NCBI RefSeq assembly: GCF_900142675.1
Contig: NZ_FRBS01000009.1
Location: 1 to 64,000 of the forward strand
Reading direction: 5' to 3'
Length of the DNA: 64,000 nucleotides
Origin: Shouchella rhizosphaerae
GTDB lineage: Bacteria > Bacillota > Bacilli > Bacillales > Bacillaceae_D
Of the stretch, positions 10,073-17,238 are shown piece by piece. The notes under the pieces are model-generated. The model was given only the letters and a program-made list of their open reading frames with translations, had not been told where the DNA came from and did not search any database. The translations under genes and the position numbers were made by a program. The stretch's first letter is position 1; every line of letters starts with the position of its first letter.

Positions 10073-10201
10073 ATGGAGCAGCGACTGGAAGGAAGAAAGT
10101 TCACAGTCGAATTTAAGAAACAGCTTGTGCAACTTTATGCTTCCCGAAAGCCGAGAGCGGGAATCCTCTGTGAATATGAACAAACTGTCGTGCATTTATA
10201 A
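10073..10201 (+). pseudogene. Fragment of IS3-family transposase OrfA
   Basis: A 42-codon reading frame contains GRKFTVEFKKQLVQLYAS, the N-terminal helix of IS3/IS150-type OrfA proteins. It then stops in-frame before the rest of the helix-turn-helix region. No OrfB, terminal inverted repeats or target duplication were seen, so this is a scar and not a functional element. Confidence 0.5.
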
Positions 10202-10258
10202 ATTGAAATGTCCATTGTTACTTCCTCATTACTACACAATGCCATAAGAAAAAAATAC

Positions 10259-10289
10259 TTGCTAATGACATAACGTCAAGTGTTAGAGT
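10259..10289 (+). promoter_or_regulatory. MerR-type promoter/operator
   Basis: TTGCTA and TAGAGT are separated by a long 19-bp spacer containing the dyad TGACATAACGTCA. Long spacers with a dyad are the hallmark of promoters bound by MerR-family regulators. This one precedes a merR-like gene, suggesting autoregulation. Confidence 0.5.
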
Positions 10290-10316
10290 TTAAACAGAAA
10301 GGGAGTGAGAACATTG

Positions 10317-11102
10317 ATGATGGAAAGAAAATACTCCATTGGGGAATTTGCGAAACTGACTGGGATTACTCAACGAACACTGCGACACTACGATCAAACA
10401 GGGATATTGAAACCTTTTGACTACACGGAACATGGGCATCGAGTTTATAACAACAGATCCATTGCCCAGCTTCAGAAAATATTAGTGCTGAAATTTTTGG
10501 ATTTATCACTTGGAGAAATTTTAGAACACTTAGAGCGTCCGGAACAAGATTTAGCACAGACAATGGTTGAGCAGAAAAATATGCTGCTAGAAAAGAAAAA
10601 ACAGATTGATACAGTGATACACATCATTACTCGTGTTCAAGGGATTGTTTCAGGTTCAGATCCTGTAGATGAAGAATCATTGCTTGTCCTTATTCATGCT
10701 TTAAAAAATGCAGAGGTACGAAATCGCTGGATAACTGAACATGAGTCCGATTCTGTGTATAATAAACTACACTCACATACACAAGAACTTGAGTTGGATA
10801 AAGAAATGACTGTATGGACTAGTGTAATGAAACGATTCATTCAAGCAGGAAAAGCACCGAATGACCCTGAAGTTCTGGCACATGCCGAAGCCATGATCTC
10901 TATTTTGAAACCAGTAGTCGCCCCACTTTTAGACGAAGTAGCGCTGGAACAACTCGAAAAAGGTGAAAGTTCTTTATTTGAGTCTAATCCTTATTTGTTC
11001 CCTAGTGCTTTTAACAAAGAAGAGGAATTGTTTATTGAAAAGGTTATTAATGAACTGATTCTTAGTAAAGGATCCCTTCAACAGGAAGATAAGAAAGAAT
11101 GA
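10317..11102 (+). CDS. MerR-family transcriptional regulator with TipAS-like C-terminal region
   Basis: A 261-residue regulator. Residues about 4-70 form the winged-helix MerR domain (YSIGEFAKLTGITQRTLRHY, then HRVYNN), followed by a coiled dimerisation helix and a long helical C-terminal region resembling the drug-binding TipAS fold. Such regulators sense antibiotics or other ligands and untwist a long-spacer promoter. AAAGGGAG (10298-10305) is 11 nt before the chosen ATG; GTG 10305 overlaps the RBS and is unlikely, while TTG 10314 is possible. A terminator follows, so it appears monocistronic. Its target beyond its own promoter is unknown. A second MerR of the same architecture lies at 13591. 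Confidence 0.82.
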   Translation: MMERKYSIGEFAKLTGITQRTLRHYDQTGILKPFDYTEHGHRVYNNRSIAQLQKILVLKFLDLSLGEILEHLERPEQDLAQTMVEQKNMLLEKKKQIDTVIHIITRVQGIVSGSDPVDEESLLVLIHALKNAEVRNRWITEHESDSVYNKLHSHTQELELDKEMTVWTSVMKRFIQAGKAPNDPEVLAHAEAMISILKPVVAPLLDEVALEQLEKGESSLFESNPYLFPSAFNKEEELFIEKVINELILSKGSLQQEDKKE

Positions 11103-11122
11103 GCACTTTAATGGAAATTGAG

Positions 11123-11155
11123 AAGCATACCTTTTCAAATCGGGTATGCTTTTTC
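11123..11155 (+). terminator. Rho-independent terminator after merR
   Basis: AAGCATACC / GGGTATGCTT hairpin with a T-rich tail, 20 nt after the stop codon. Confidence 0.85.
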
Positions 11156-11423
11156 AATCGTTTTCCCTCTAGTTTTCAAACCCGTGATCAGTATTCCATA
11201 CTTTTGTTGTTATAACTGAATCTTTTCTGACTAAATCTTTTTGCTACAAGCCGTACCAATACTCCTATATCCTAACGCTATTGGCATTCGAAACAGCTTG
11301 AGTAGTCTCATCATTTTAATTAGGAAAGGGAATAGGAAATTTAGTCTTTCCTCTATACGGGGTTAACTCGAAATGTATGTGAGAGCAAATCCTTTCAATC
11401 AGAGGGGTTAGACAAATAGGAAT
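11156..11423. other. Intergenic region between convergent genes
   Basis: Between the merR terminator and the 3' end of the kinase gene. No ORF of note, RNA gene or clear repeat was recognised. Confidence 0.5.
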
Positions 11424-12299
11424 TTATCTAAATCCTTTAATCCCACTTTCAAAGGCCTGTTTATCATCGTTCTCAATCCCGTGTAATGCTTCTTGTAAAG
11501 CGAATGTACTTTTATAAAAATTAGCTCGGTCTGATAATTCGCTATCATTAGGATATAGACTAATACACATATCAAAAAAATGTCTACCATAACTGGAAAG
11601 TATCCCAGCAAAATCATACGCAGGATCTCCTAAGCAAGAACCACCAAAATCTATTATACCTGTAATTCTACTTGATTCTGGGTTCCACAAAATGTTGGAT
11701 GACCCGAAATCTCCGTGTATAAGGGATAAATGTAATTTTGATAATGCTTCCCCATTTAGGAACTTCTCAAAGGAGTGTGATATTTCTTTTTGTGCTTCTT
11801 TTCTCATAAAAGCAAATAAATTTTTTTGAATCTTACTATATAGTTTGTTTATTTCTTCACGAGGGTTATTAACCTTTAGTTTCAACTCTCGACTTAGTTT
11901 CTCTTCCGAAATGGAATGCAGCTCTACAAGAAAAGAAACAAGTTGTGTAGCTAAGCTTTTCACCAATTCATGATTCTTTATACCGCTTAAACTTTCCCCC
12001 CACAAAGGCACACCATCGATTAGATGATAGCCAGTGAAGACCTTACCGGGCTCTAATTCTTCAAAATACTGATATATTGGATTTGGAATAGGAGTGGAAA
12101 TGATATCTTTAATGTATTGTAGAATTTCTGTCTCTCTTTTTAATTGAATAATTCCATTTTTATATTTGGGAAATCTAAAAACTAGAGAATGGTTTACAAT
12201 TAATACATCATTATTTTGTCCCATTTCATTAAGATAAAAGTTTTCAATGGATATACTAGGATAAATCGATTTAACGTTTTTCATATAGTTGTTTATCAT
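11424..12299 (-). CDS. APH(2'')-like aminoglycoside phosphotransferase family protein
   Basis: A 291-residue kinase-fold protein. The catalytic loop HGDFGSSNIL (His195, Asp197, Asn202) and the metal-binding GIIDFGGSCLGDPAYDF segment (Asp217) are intact, and an ATP-lobe lysine region (VFRFPK) lies near residue 41. Pattern and length resemble the APH(2'') branch, which phosphorylates gentamicin/kanamycin-class aminoglycosides using GTP or ATP. Whether this one confers resistance cannot be told from sequence; related family members act on other small molecules. An AAGGAG RBS lies about 10 nt before the ATG. It lies downstream of the GAP-family gene on the same strand and may belong to that MerR-controlled group. 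Confidence 0.8.
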   Translation of the reverse strand: MINNYMKNVKSIYPSISIENFYLNEMGQNNDVLIVNHSLVFRFPKYKNGIIQLKRETEILQYIKDIISTPIPNPIYQYFEELEPGKVFTGYHLIDGVPLWGESLSGIKNHELVKSLATQLVSFLVELHSISEEKLSRELKLKVNNPREEINKLYSKIQKNLFAFMRKEAQKEISHSFEKFLNGEALSKLHLSLIHGDFGSSNILWNPESSRITGIIDFGGSCLGDPAYDFAGILSSYGRHFFDMCISLYPNDSELSDRANFYKSTFALQEALHGIENDDKQAFESGIKGFR

Positions 12300-12372
12300 T
12301 GAATACTATCTCCTTTTTTATTCCCAAGTTTCTTGCCCCGTAGCTTTAGATCATTTTCAATGTAAATTGAGG

Positions 12373-13128
12373 CTAGGTTACAAAAGAGACGTTTAGAATG
12401 CAAGCCATGAGATGATAAAGTTCTAACTCATAAATGGCATTAGCTGCTAGGATAAATCCAACAATGCCAATTATCCATGCTGTTGTGTTTCTGGCATTCT
12501 TTGATAACCATATTTCTAAATGAATAAGGGGTTTTTTTAGCAAGTTATGGGCAAACACTCTTCCCATTAATAAAATTAGTGCGGGCAGAATCATGATTAT
12601 GCAGTAACCAAACAGTATAAATCCAGATTGTTGAAGTGAATAATCATTAGAAGAAATTATTCCTATTGCTAATAGATATGGTAGCATGGTAGCCACCTCT
12701 AATAGACATGCGGTAAATGCAAGACTTATGAGCATAATTGAAGATTGTTTAGCAGTATTGGAGTCACTTAAAAGCTGATCTCTCCAAACAGATGGGTTTG
12801 TTTTCTCTTGTTTCTCTGTTCGTCTATCTATTGTTTTTGAGTCCATTCTATAGCTTATAATGATTAAACCCACACCTAAAATAAGTTGGAAATACTGAAA
12901 CGTAGTCGATTGGAAGAATGTTTCACCTAGATTTAGCAAAGCTTCAGCACTAATTACAAGTACTAATCCAGTGATAAAATAAAAAAGCACTACAGTGACT
13001 ATATAGATAGAAAATCTTTTAATTTTTATTTCTTTTGAACTTATTAATAGCCACAACGGGATTAACAAAGTCCCGAAACTCAGGGAATCGATTAAAGCTA
13101 AAAATATTAAATAAGATAGGTCGTTAAT
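12373..13128 (-). CDS. GAP-family (sulfolipid/GPL-addressing-like) membrane protein
   Basis: A membrane protein with about six transmembrane segments, related to the LysE-like GAP/Sap family; mycobacterial members help export surface glycolipids. The frame stays open upstream of the first conventional codon (TTG at 13068) and encodes conserved-looking residues (LIDSLSFGTLLIPLW), which match the family N-terminus. The furthest upstream candidate is ATT at 13126-13128, 5 nt after a GGTGGTGG ribosome site and one codon after an in-frame stop. ATT is a rare start, so the start is uncertain (13128 versus 13068). The gene is 31 nt downstream of the MmpS-like lipoprotein gene, suggesting one operon with the MerR regulator at 13591. 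The substrate is unknown. Confidence 0.72.
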   Translation of the reverse strand: MNDLSYLIFLALIDSLSFGTLLIPLWLLISSKEIKIKRFSIYIVTVVLFYFITGLVLVISAEALLNLGETFFQSTTFQYFQLILGVGLIIISYRMDSKTIDRRTEKQEKTNPSVWRDQLLSDSNTAKQSSIMLISLAFTACLLEVATMLPYLLAIGIISSNDYSLQQSGFILFGYCIIMILPALILLMGRVFAHNLLKKPLIHLEIWLSKNARNTTAWIIGIVGFILAANAIYELELYHLMACILNVSFVT

Positions 13129-13159
13129 TTATTCCACCACCGTTCCATTTTCTAGTGTT

Positions 13160-13594
13160 TTACTGATAGGACAATATGTTATCTATAAACTTATTCTCAC
13201 AAACAGCTGTTGCTAATTCTCCTTCGCTGTCGTGAGTAGCTACTTCTATTTCATCATATAAAATTTTACAGGATATCCTATCGCCATCTTCTCCTGCTGT
13301 AGCTTTAACTTTGGTTGAACTTATTGGAAATGCTGCATCGGTGGGTATTACAAATGTTTTTGAATAAGGGACCTCAATTGATAGTTCGTTAACTGTTTGA
13401 GGGCTATTTCTACTATTAATTTCCACCTCCAAGTCAGAGGCGTACGAAGCGTTACTTTCGATAATAACTTGTATGATTAATTCCTCATTTTCATTATTTG
13501 GGCTACTGTTGTCTTTATTCTCAACTACTCCACATGAAGCAAGAGAAGTACTTACACAGATTAGTAAAAAATAAAGGCGCTTAGGCTTCTTCAT
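13160..13594 (-). CDS. MmpS-like lipoprotein
   Basis: A 144-residue secreted lipoprotein with signal peptide and lipobox LASC (Cys at about residue 21). An Asn/Glu-rich linker is followed by a small beta domain (about 39-135) with the pattern LSIEVPYSKTF ... GDRISCKILYDEIEVA ... ATAVCEN. This resembles MmpS accessory proteins and related MmpS-like domains of Firmicutes; two cysteines in the domain could form a disulfide. Its ATG overlaps the stop of the upstream merR by 4 nt, so the genes are translationally coupled, and the GAP-family gene follows. Family assignment rests on my recognition of the domain pattern. The role is inferred to be envelope or lipid-transport related. Confidence 0.65.
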   Translation of the reverse strand: MKKPKRLYFLLICVSTSLASCGVVENKDNSSPNNENEELIIQVIIESNASYASDLEVEINSRNSPQTVNELSIEVPYSKTFVIPTDAAFPISSTKVKATAGEDGDRISCKILYDEIEVATHDSEGELATAVCENKFIDNILSYQ

Positions 13595-14388
13595 TCGTTT
13601 TTCTCCTTTCGTTCTTCTTTTTTGGCCTTGTTGTTTTCATAGTGGTAGAACATTTTATCAATATAAGCTGTTACTTCAGTATTCATGCCAAGTACTAGTT
13701 CATTATCGCTGGAAGGGTTTATTAGTTCCCAATAAAAATTCATTAATTCTTCATCGCCTTCAAACAATTCAAGTGTTTTTATATAAAGAGTATGAGCTAT
13801 TTGTTGGACAGTATTCGATTTCGGATCCATGTGCAAAATGTCACGAACTTCGTTGAAAATAGACAATATTTCTTCCAGTCTCGGATCGTCACTACCGATA
13901 ACAGGTAGCCTTTCAAGTATCTCCTTTTGTTCTTTTGTAATTTCTAATGCTTCATCAAAACGAGCAGGGATAATACCATTAACCAAAGTTCTTCTATTTA
14001 AATCTTCTATAACGTCAAGCATTTCCTGTGGTTCCAAATGCCCTTTTAATTTAATAACGTGTATAGTCGCATTTAAATAGTATTGTAATCGGCTTAATCT
14101 CTCTTTTTCGGCTTCAATTAATTTAACTTGCTCTGATAGTGAATGAATCCATGTTTGATTTTCCCCTGTCTCACTTTCAGAGTCAAAAAGGATCTTTATT
14201 TGTTCTAACGTATATCCGATTGATTTTAATAACAAAATTCTTTGTAATTGTGAAATGGCTTGTTCATCATAATACCTGTAACCATTATCTTTTATTAAAG
14301 AAGGCTTTAAAATGCCTACATTTTCGTAATGGTAAAGTGTTTTTTTACTGATACCAATTTTCTTAGCTAACTGTCCAATTTTTATCAT
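13591..14388 (-). CDS. MerR-family regulator of the lipoprotein/GAP operon
   Basis: A 265-residue regulator with the MerR winged helix (IGQLAKKIGISKKTLYHYENVGIL, then NGYRYYDE), a dimerisation helix and a long helical TipAS-like C-terminal part. An in-frame ATG at 14403 lies inside the GGAGGG ribosome site; the ATG at 14388 has proper spacing and begins MIKIGQ. It overlaps the MmpS-like gene by 4 nt, making it the first gene of an operon with the lipoprotein and GAP genes and possibly the APH gene. A long-spacer MerR promoter lies directly upstream (14410-14441), implying autoregulation. The inducer is unknown; by analogy with TipA it may be an antibiotic. Confidence 0.85.
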   Translation of the reverse strand: MIKIGQLAKKIGISKKTLYHYENVGILKPSLIKDNGYRYYDEQAISQLQRILLLKSIGYTLEQIKILFDSESETGENQTWIHSLSEQVKLIEAEKERLSRLQYYLNATIHVIKLKGHLEPQEMLDVIEDLNRRTLVNGIIPARFDEALEITKEQKEILERLPVIGSDDPRLEEILSIFNEVRDILHMDPKSNTVQQIAHTLYIKTLELFEGDEELMNFYWELINPSSDNELVLGMNTEVTAYIDKMFYHYENNKAKKEERKEKNE

Positions 14389-14409
14389 ATTGCCACCCTC
14401 CATATAATG

Positions 14410-14441
14410 ATTATAAACAATGACGTTAAGGGAATAGTCAA
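14410..14441 (-). promoter_or_regulatory. MerR-type promoter with 20-bp spacer
   Basis: On the minus strand TTGACT (14441-14436) and TATAAT (14415-14410) are both near-consensus but 20 bp apart, too far for normal sigma-A use. The spacer carries a TTAACGTCA element. This geometry predicts activation by DNA distortion through the adjacent MerR protein. Confidence 0.75.
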
Positions 14442-14489
14442 TAGTAGTCTTAACGATAATGGCTAACTTATTCTTTCGAGAGCAAGAGA

Positions 14490-14529
14490 GTAAGGTGGGG
14501 GCCAGCGGTTCAAGTCCGCTTGGAAGCTT
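14490..14529 (+). repeat. Putative att site, right (truncated tRNA-Thr copy)
   Basis: A 40-bp copy of tRNA-Thr from the anticodon loop to one base past the 3' end, 39/40 identical to 878-917 and in the same orientation. Similarity starts and stops abruptly on both sides and no 5' half of the tRNA is present, so it is not a tRNA gene. It marks the far edge of the 13.6-kb segment. Confidence 0.75.
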
Positions 14530-14689
14530 AGGTGAAAAAATGATTAATGGGACGCACTCGCACAGGGGCAGTTTCTTTATGATAAATTCAGAAAAAATAA
14601 AAAGCAGTCTATTGACATTCTTTACTATTTGTATTAGGTTTAATCGAACGAATAGCTAAACATCATTTGTTTAGAAAGGGTTGATCCCA

Positions 14690-15568
14690 ATGAAAACTCT
14701 TATAACACCCCCAGACCATATAAGAGACCTTGCTATCTTCCTAGAAAAAATGAACAATAAAAGCAGTTCTCATATTGGCTTTTGTGGGGAAGATAGGGAA
14801 GAAATATACGATCATTTAATGAATGATTTTTCTGATTTGGAAGTGAAAGATTCATTTTTAGTTGCTTATAATCACTCTCGTATCGTGGGTGCAATCGGTT
14901 TGGATATGGACTTAAAAAGAGGATGTGCGGACGTATGGGGGCCGTTTGTTGAGGGGGAAGATATCGACATGGCTCAAGAATTGTGGGAAACGATTGCTTC
15001 GAAAACACCTCCTATGATAAAGACATTTTCTTTCTTTTTGAATGAGGATAACCACTTTGGAAAAGAGTTTGTGTTACAAAATAAAGGCATAGATCAAGGG
15101 TCGGATTTGGTTTTGAGCATAACTAGAGATCGATTTATTAATCACACGCCTAGCGATGTTGAAACGTACTCTGATGCCTACCGTCAATCTTTTATCAATC
15201 TACATAATGAAGTCTTTCCCACAACCTATTTTGATGCACATACCATTATTAGTCGATTAAATGACTTTAACCATTTATTCTTCGTTACGGAAAATGAACA
15301 TGATATAAAGGGGTATGTATATATTGAAGCAAACCCTAAACATATGGAAGCCAATATTGAATATATTGCTGTATCAACGAAACTAAGAAAACAAGGGATA
15401 GGTAAAACTCTAATAAGAGTGGCAACCGACCATCTCTTTTCTTATTCTGAAATTATGGAAATTACTATATGTGTTGGAGGAGACAATCTAGCCGCCATTC
15501 ATTTATACAAATCGGTTGGGTTCTTGGAGAAGTACAAATTAATTAGTTATGACATTGTGCGGCATTAA
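14690..15568 (+). CDS. GNAT-family N-acetyltransferase (two-domain)
   Basis: A 292-residue protein with two GNAT-like halves. The N-terminal half (about 1-140) includes FLVAYNHSRIVGAIGLDMD and looks degenerate. The C-terminal half (about 165-290) has the acetyl-CoA loop pattern VSTKLRKQGIGKTLI and the AIHLYKSVGF terminal motif. Substrate unknown. A TTG at 14681 directly abuts the AGAAAGGG RBS, so the ATG at 14690 is preferred. It is the first intact gene beyond the right att-like repeat. A weak A/T hairpin follows at about 15594-15616. Confidence 0.8.
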   Translation: MKTLITPPDHIRDLAIFLEKMNNKSSSHIGFCGEDREEIYDHLMNDFSDLEVKDSFLVAYNHSRIVGAIGLDMDLKRGCADVWGPFVEGEDIDMAQELWETIASKTPPMIKTFSFFLNEDNHFGKEFVLQNKGIDQGSDLVLSITRDRFINHTPSDVETYSDAYRQSFINLHNEVFPTTYFDAHTIISRLNDFNHLFFVTENEHDIKGYVYIEANPKHMEANIEYIAVSTKLRKQGIGKTLIRVATDHLFSYSEIMEITICVGGDNLAAIHLYKSVGFLEKYKLISYDIVRH

Positions 15569-15736
15569 AGAAGACAGTTCAAGACCGTGGCCATTAAAAA
15601 ACCATTCGTTTTTAAGCATTTTTAACGACCTTGTCGCCTGAATAAGGAGGCACTAATGTAAAAGAAATTAACCCCGAACTTGGTGATTTATTTAACCGTT
15701 TTCAACTAAACACTCTCTTTGCCTGTTTAAAAAATA

Positions 15737-15773
15737 GATCAAAGAGATATATAAGCCATATATCTCTTTGATC
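15737..15773 (-). terminator. Terminator of the tartrate dehydratase gene
   Basis: Perfect 16-bp hairpin GATCAAAGAGATATAT / ATATATCTCTTTGATC with a T-rich stretch on the minus-strand 3' side, 10 nt beyond the stop of the dehydratase gene. The 15570-15736 stretch holds no clear gene. A short frame from about 15660 (VKEINPELGDLFNRF) may be a remnant. Confidence 0.85.
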
Positions 15774-15783
15774 TACATACTGG

Positions 15784-16944
15784 TTATAGTGTTTTTAATA
15801 GGTCATATAATTGCTCTTTCGCTTCAACCCCAATACCAGGCGCATCTGGCAATGTAACGAAGCCGTCTTCCACTGCATGCCCATCAGCAAATCCGCCAAA
15901 TGGTTGGAAAATACCAGGGTATGATTCGTTGCCATACAATTTTAATCCTGCGGCAATGTTCAATGACATTTGGTGGCCACCGTGTGGAATGCAATTGCGA
16001 GAAGACCATCCGTTTTCTTCTAACATGTTTAATATCTTCATGTATTCCACTAGTCCGTAGCTAAGTGCGCAATCAAATTGCAGGAAATCCGTCTTTGGAT
16101 TCATCCCTGCGTAACGGATTAAGTTAGTCGCGTCTTGAAGGGAGAACAAATTTTCACCAGTCGCCATTGCGTGTGGGTAAACTTTCGATAATTCCTCCTG
16201 CAATTGGTAATCTAACGGATCTCCCGCTTCTTCATACCAAAATAAATGATAGTCCTTTATCGCATTTCCAAATTCAATCGCTTCTTCTAGATTGAACCGG
16301 CCGTTCACGTCAACCATTAGGTTTTGTCCCGTACCAACGACATTAATAACTGCCTCAATCCGTTTTAGGTCTTCCTTTAAAGGGACACCGCCAACTTTCA
16401 TTTTGACTTTTGAGTAACCCATATCTAAATAGGATTTCATTTCATCTTGAAGTTCCGGCAACCCTTTACCTGGGAAGTAATAACCGCCAGCGGCGTAGAC
16501 AAAGACTTTCTCGTCAATCGTGCCGTCTCCATATTGATCAGCCAATAGTTTATAAAGGGGCACTTCCTCAATTTTGGCTACTGCATCCCAAATAGCCATA
16601 TCTAGTGTTCCAACCGCAACTGTTCTTTCGCCATGCCCTCCTGGTTTTTCGTTTGCCATTAGAATGTCAAAAATCTTTTCGGGCGAGAAGTTGGTCCCTG
16701 ATTCATTTAAGATATCTTCTGATTTTGCTTCTAATAAACGAGGAATAAATCGCTCTCTTAAAATGCCGCTCGGCGCATAACGACCATTGGAATTGAAACC
16801 GTAGCCTACTACTGGTTTACCGTTTCGAATAACATCTGTCTTTACCGCTACAATTGAGGCATTCATTTTACTAAAGTCAATAAAAGCATTTGCGATATTA
16901 CTGCTAATTGGCACTGCTCTCTCTACAACATCGACAATTTTCAT
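15784..16944 (-). CDS. tarD: D(-)-tartrate dehydratase (enolase superfamily)
   Basis: A 386-residue mandelate-racemase-type enzyme expected to dehydrate D-tartrate to oxaloacetate with Mg2+. It closely follows the characterised TarD pattern as I recall it: GYGFNSNGRY, NEKPGGHGERTVAVGT, VYAAGGYYFPGKGLP, then the catalytic Lys181-x-Lys183, metal ligands Asp212 (VDVNGRF), Glu238 (YEEAGDP) and Glu264 (ATGEN), and the catalytic His in IPHGGHQ (321). Length is normal. A TTG at 16950 is an alternative start, but ATG 16944 is better spaced from AAGGAGAGG. Two sigma-54 promoters and the upstream PrpR-like activator indicate substrate-induced expression. No transporter or second pathway gene is adjacent, which is unusual for a catabolic gene. 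Confidence 0.88.
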   Translation of the reverse strand: MKIVDVVERAVPISSNIANAFIDFSKMNASIVAVKTDVIRNGKPVVGYGFNSNGRYAPSGILRERFIPRLLEAKSEDILNESGTNFSPEKIFDILMANEKPGGHGERTVAVGTLDMAIWDAVAKIEEVPLYKLLADQYGDGTIDEKVFVYAAGGYYFPGKGLPELQDEMKSYLDMGYSKVKMKVGGVPLKEDLKRIEAVINVVGTGQNLMVDVNGRFNLEEAIEFGNAIKDYHLFWYEEAGDPLDYQLQEELSKVYPHAMATGENLFSLQDATNLIRYAGMNPKTDFLQFDCALSYGLVEYMKILNMLEENGWSSRNCIPHGGHQMSLNIAAGLKLYGNESYPGIFQPFGGFADGHAVEDGFVTLPDAPGIGVEAKEQLYDLLKTL

Positions 16945-17001
16945 TTTCAAATCCTCTCCTTAGAAAAATATGATTCGTGGGGGAATGCTCACTTATGTTC
17001 A

Positions 17002-17018
17002 TGCAATAACTGTGCCAA
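17002..17018 (-). promoter_or_regulatory. Sigma-54 promoter, proximal (P2) of tarD
   Basis: Minus strand TTGGCAC-AGTTA-TTGCA has the exact GG/GC -24/-12 spacing. Transcription would start near 16990, about 45 bp before the tarD start. Confidence 0.82.
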
Positions 17019-17106
17019 AAACTCTATTTTGGTTTGAGTAAACGAGTTTGCAATAAATTACGTGGATACTATCAGAGGGATTGCAAACCTCTTTTCTTTG
17101 CTTATA

Positions 17107-17123
17107 TGCAATTTATGTGCCAA
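17107..17123 (-). promoter_or_regulatory. Sigma-54 promoter, distal (P1) of tarD
   Basis: Minus strand TTGGCAC-ATAAA-TTGCA is again a full -24/-12 match, 105 bp upstream of P2. Between the two sits an inverted repeat, GTTTGCAAT / ATTGCAAAC (about 17047-17089). Confidence 0.82.
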
Positions 17124-17128
17124 TAAAA

Positions 17129-17160
17129 AAGTTGAGTCATCAAAAGACAACTCAACTTCA
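17129..17160 (-). terminator. Terminator of the sigma-54 activator gene
   Basis: AAGTTGAGT / ACTCAACTT stem followed on the minus strand by a T run (17125-17131). It isolates the regulator transcript from tarD and lies immediately upstream of P1. Confidence 0.75.
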
Positions 17161-17206
17161 TTTTTTATAGAAAGAATCTTTCTGCGGTTTTATTTCAGAT
17201 ATTCAT

Positions 17207-17238
17207 TTCAAAAATGAAATTATGATTTCATTTTTGAA
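17207..17238. promoter_or_regulatory. Perfect inverted repeat, candidate activator-binding site
   Basis: Two 14-bp arms, TTCAAAAATGAAAT and ATTTCATTTTTGAA, flank TATG. Each arm is itself nearly palindromic. The site overlaps the stop codon of the regulator gene and lies about 90-110 bp upstream of P1, the usual distance for a sigma-54 upstream activating sequence. A plain stem-loop role is the alternative. Confidence 0.5.

Larger units (their letters stand above)
9603..10316. other. Degenerate region with gene and transposase scars
   Basis: About 700 bp without an intact gene. It contains a palindrome (9649-9668), a terminator-like hairpin (about 9729-9763), a flippase 3' fragment (about 9829-9975), a short IS3-type orfA fragment (10073-10201) and a MerR-type promoter (10259-10289). 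The order suggests deletion of a polysaccharide locus by insertion-sequence activity. Confidence 0.7.

Noticed and set aside
878-14529. Complete prophage or ICE
   Set aside because: No integrase, terminase, portal, relaxase or conjugation ATPase is visible; only the flanking repeats and accessory cargo are.
14459-14659. Open frame of 66 codons over the right att-like repeat
   Set aside because: It runs through the tRNA-Thr fragment, has no ribosome site and its translation is low-complexity; the DNA repeat explains it.
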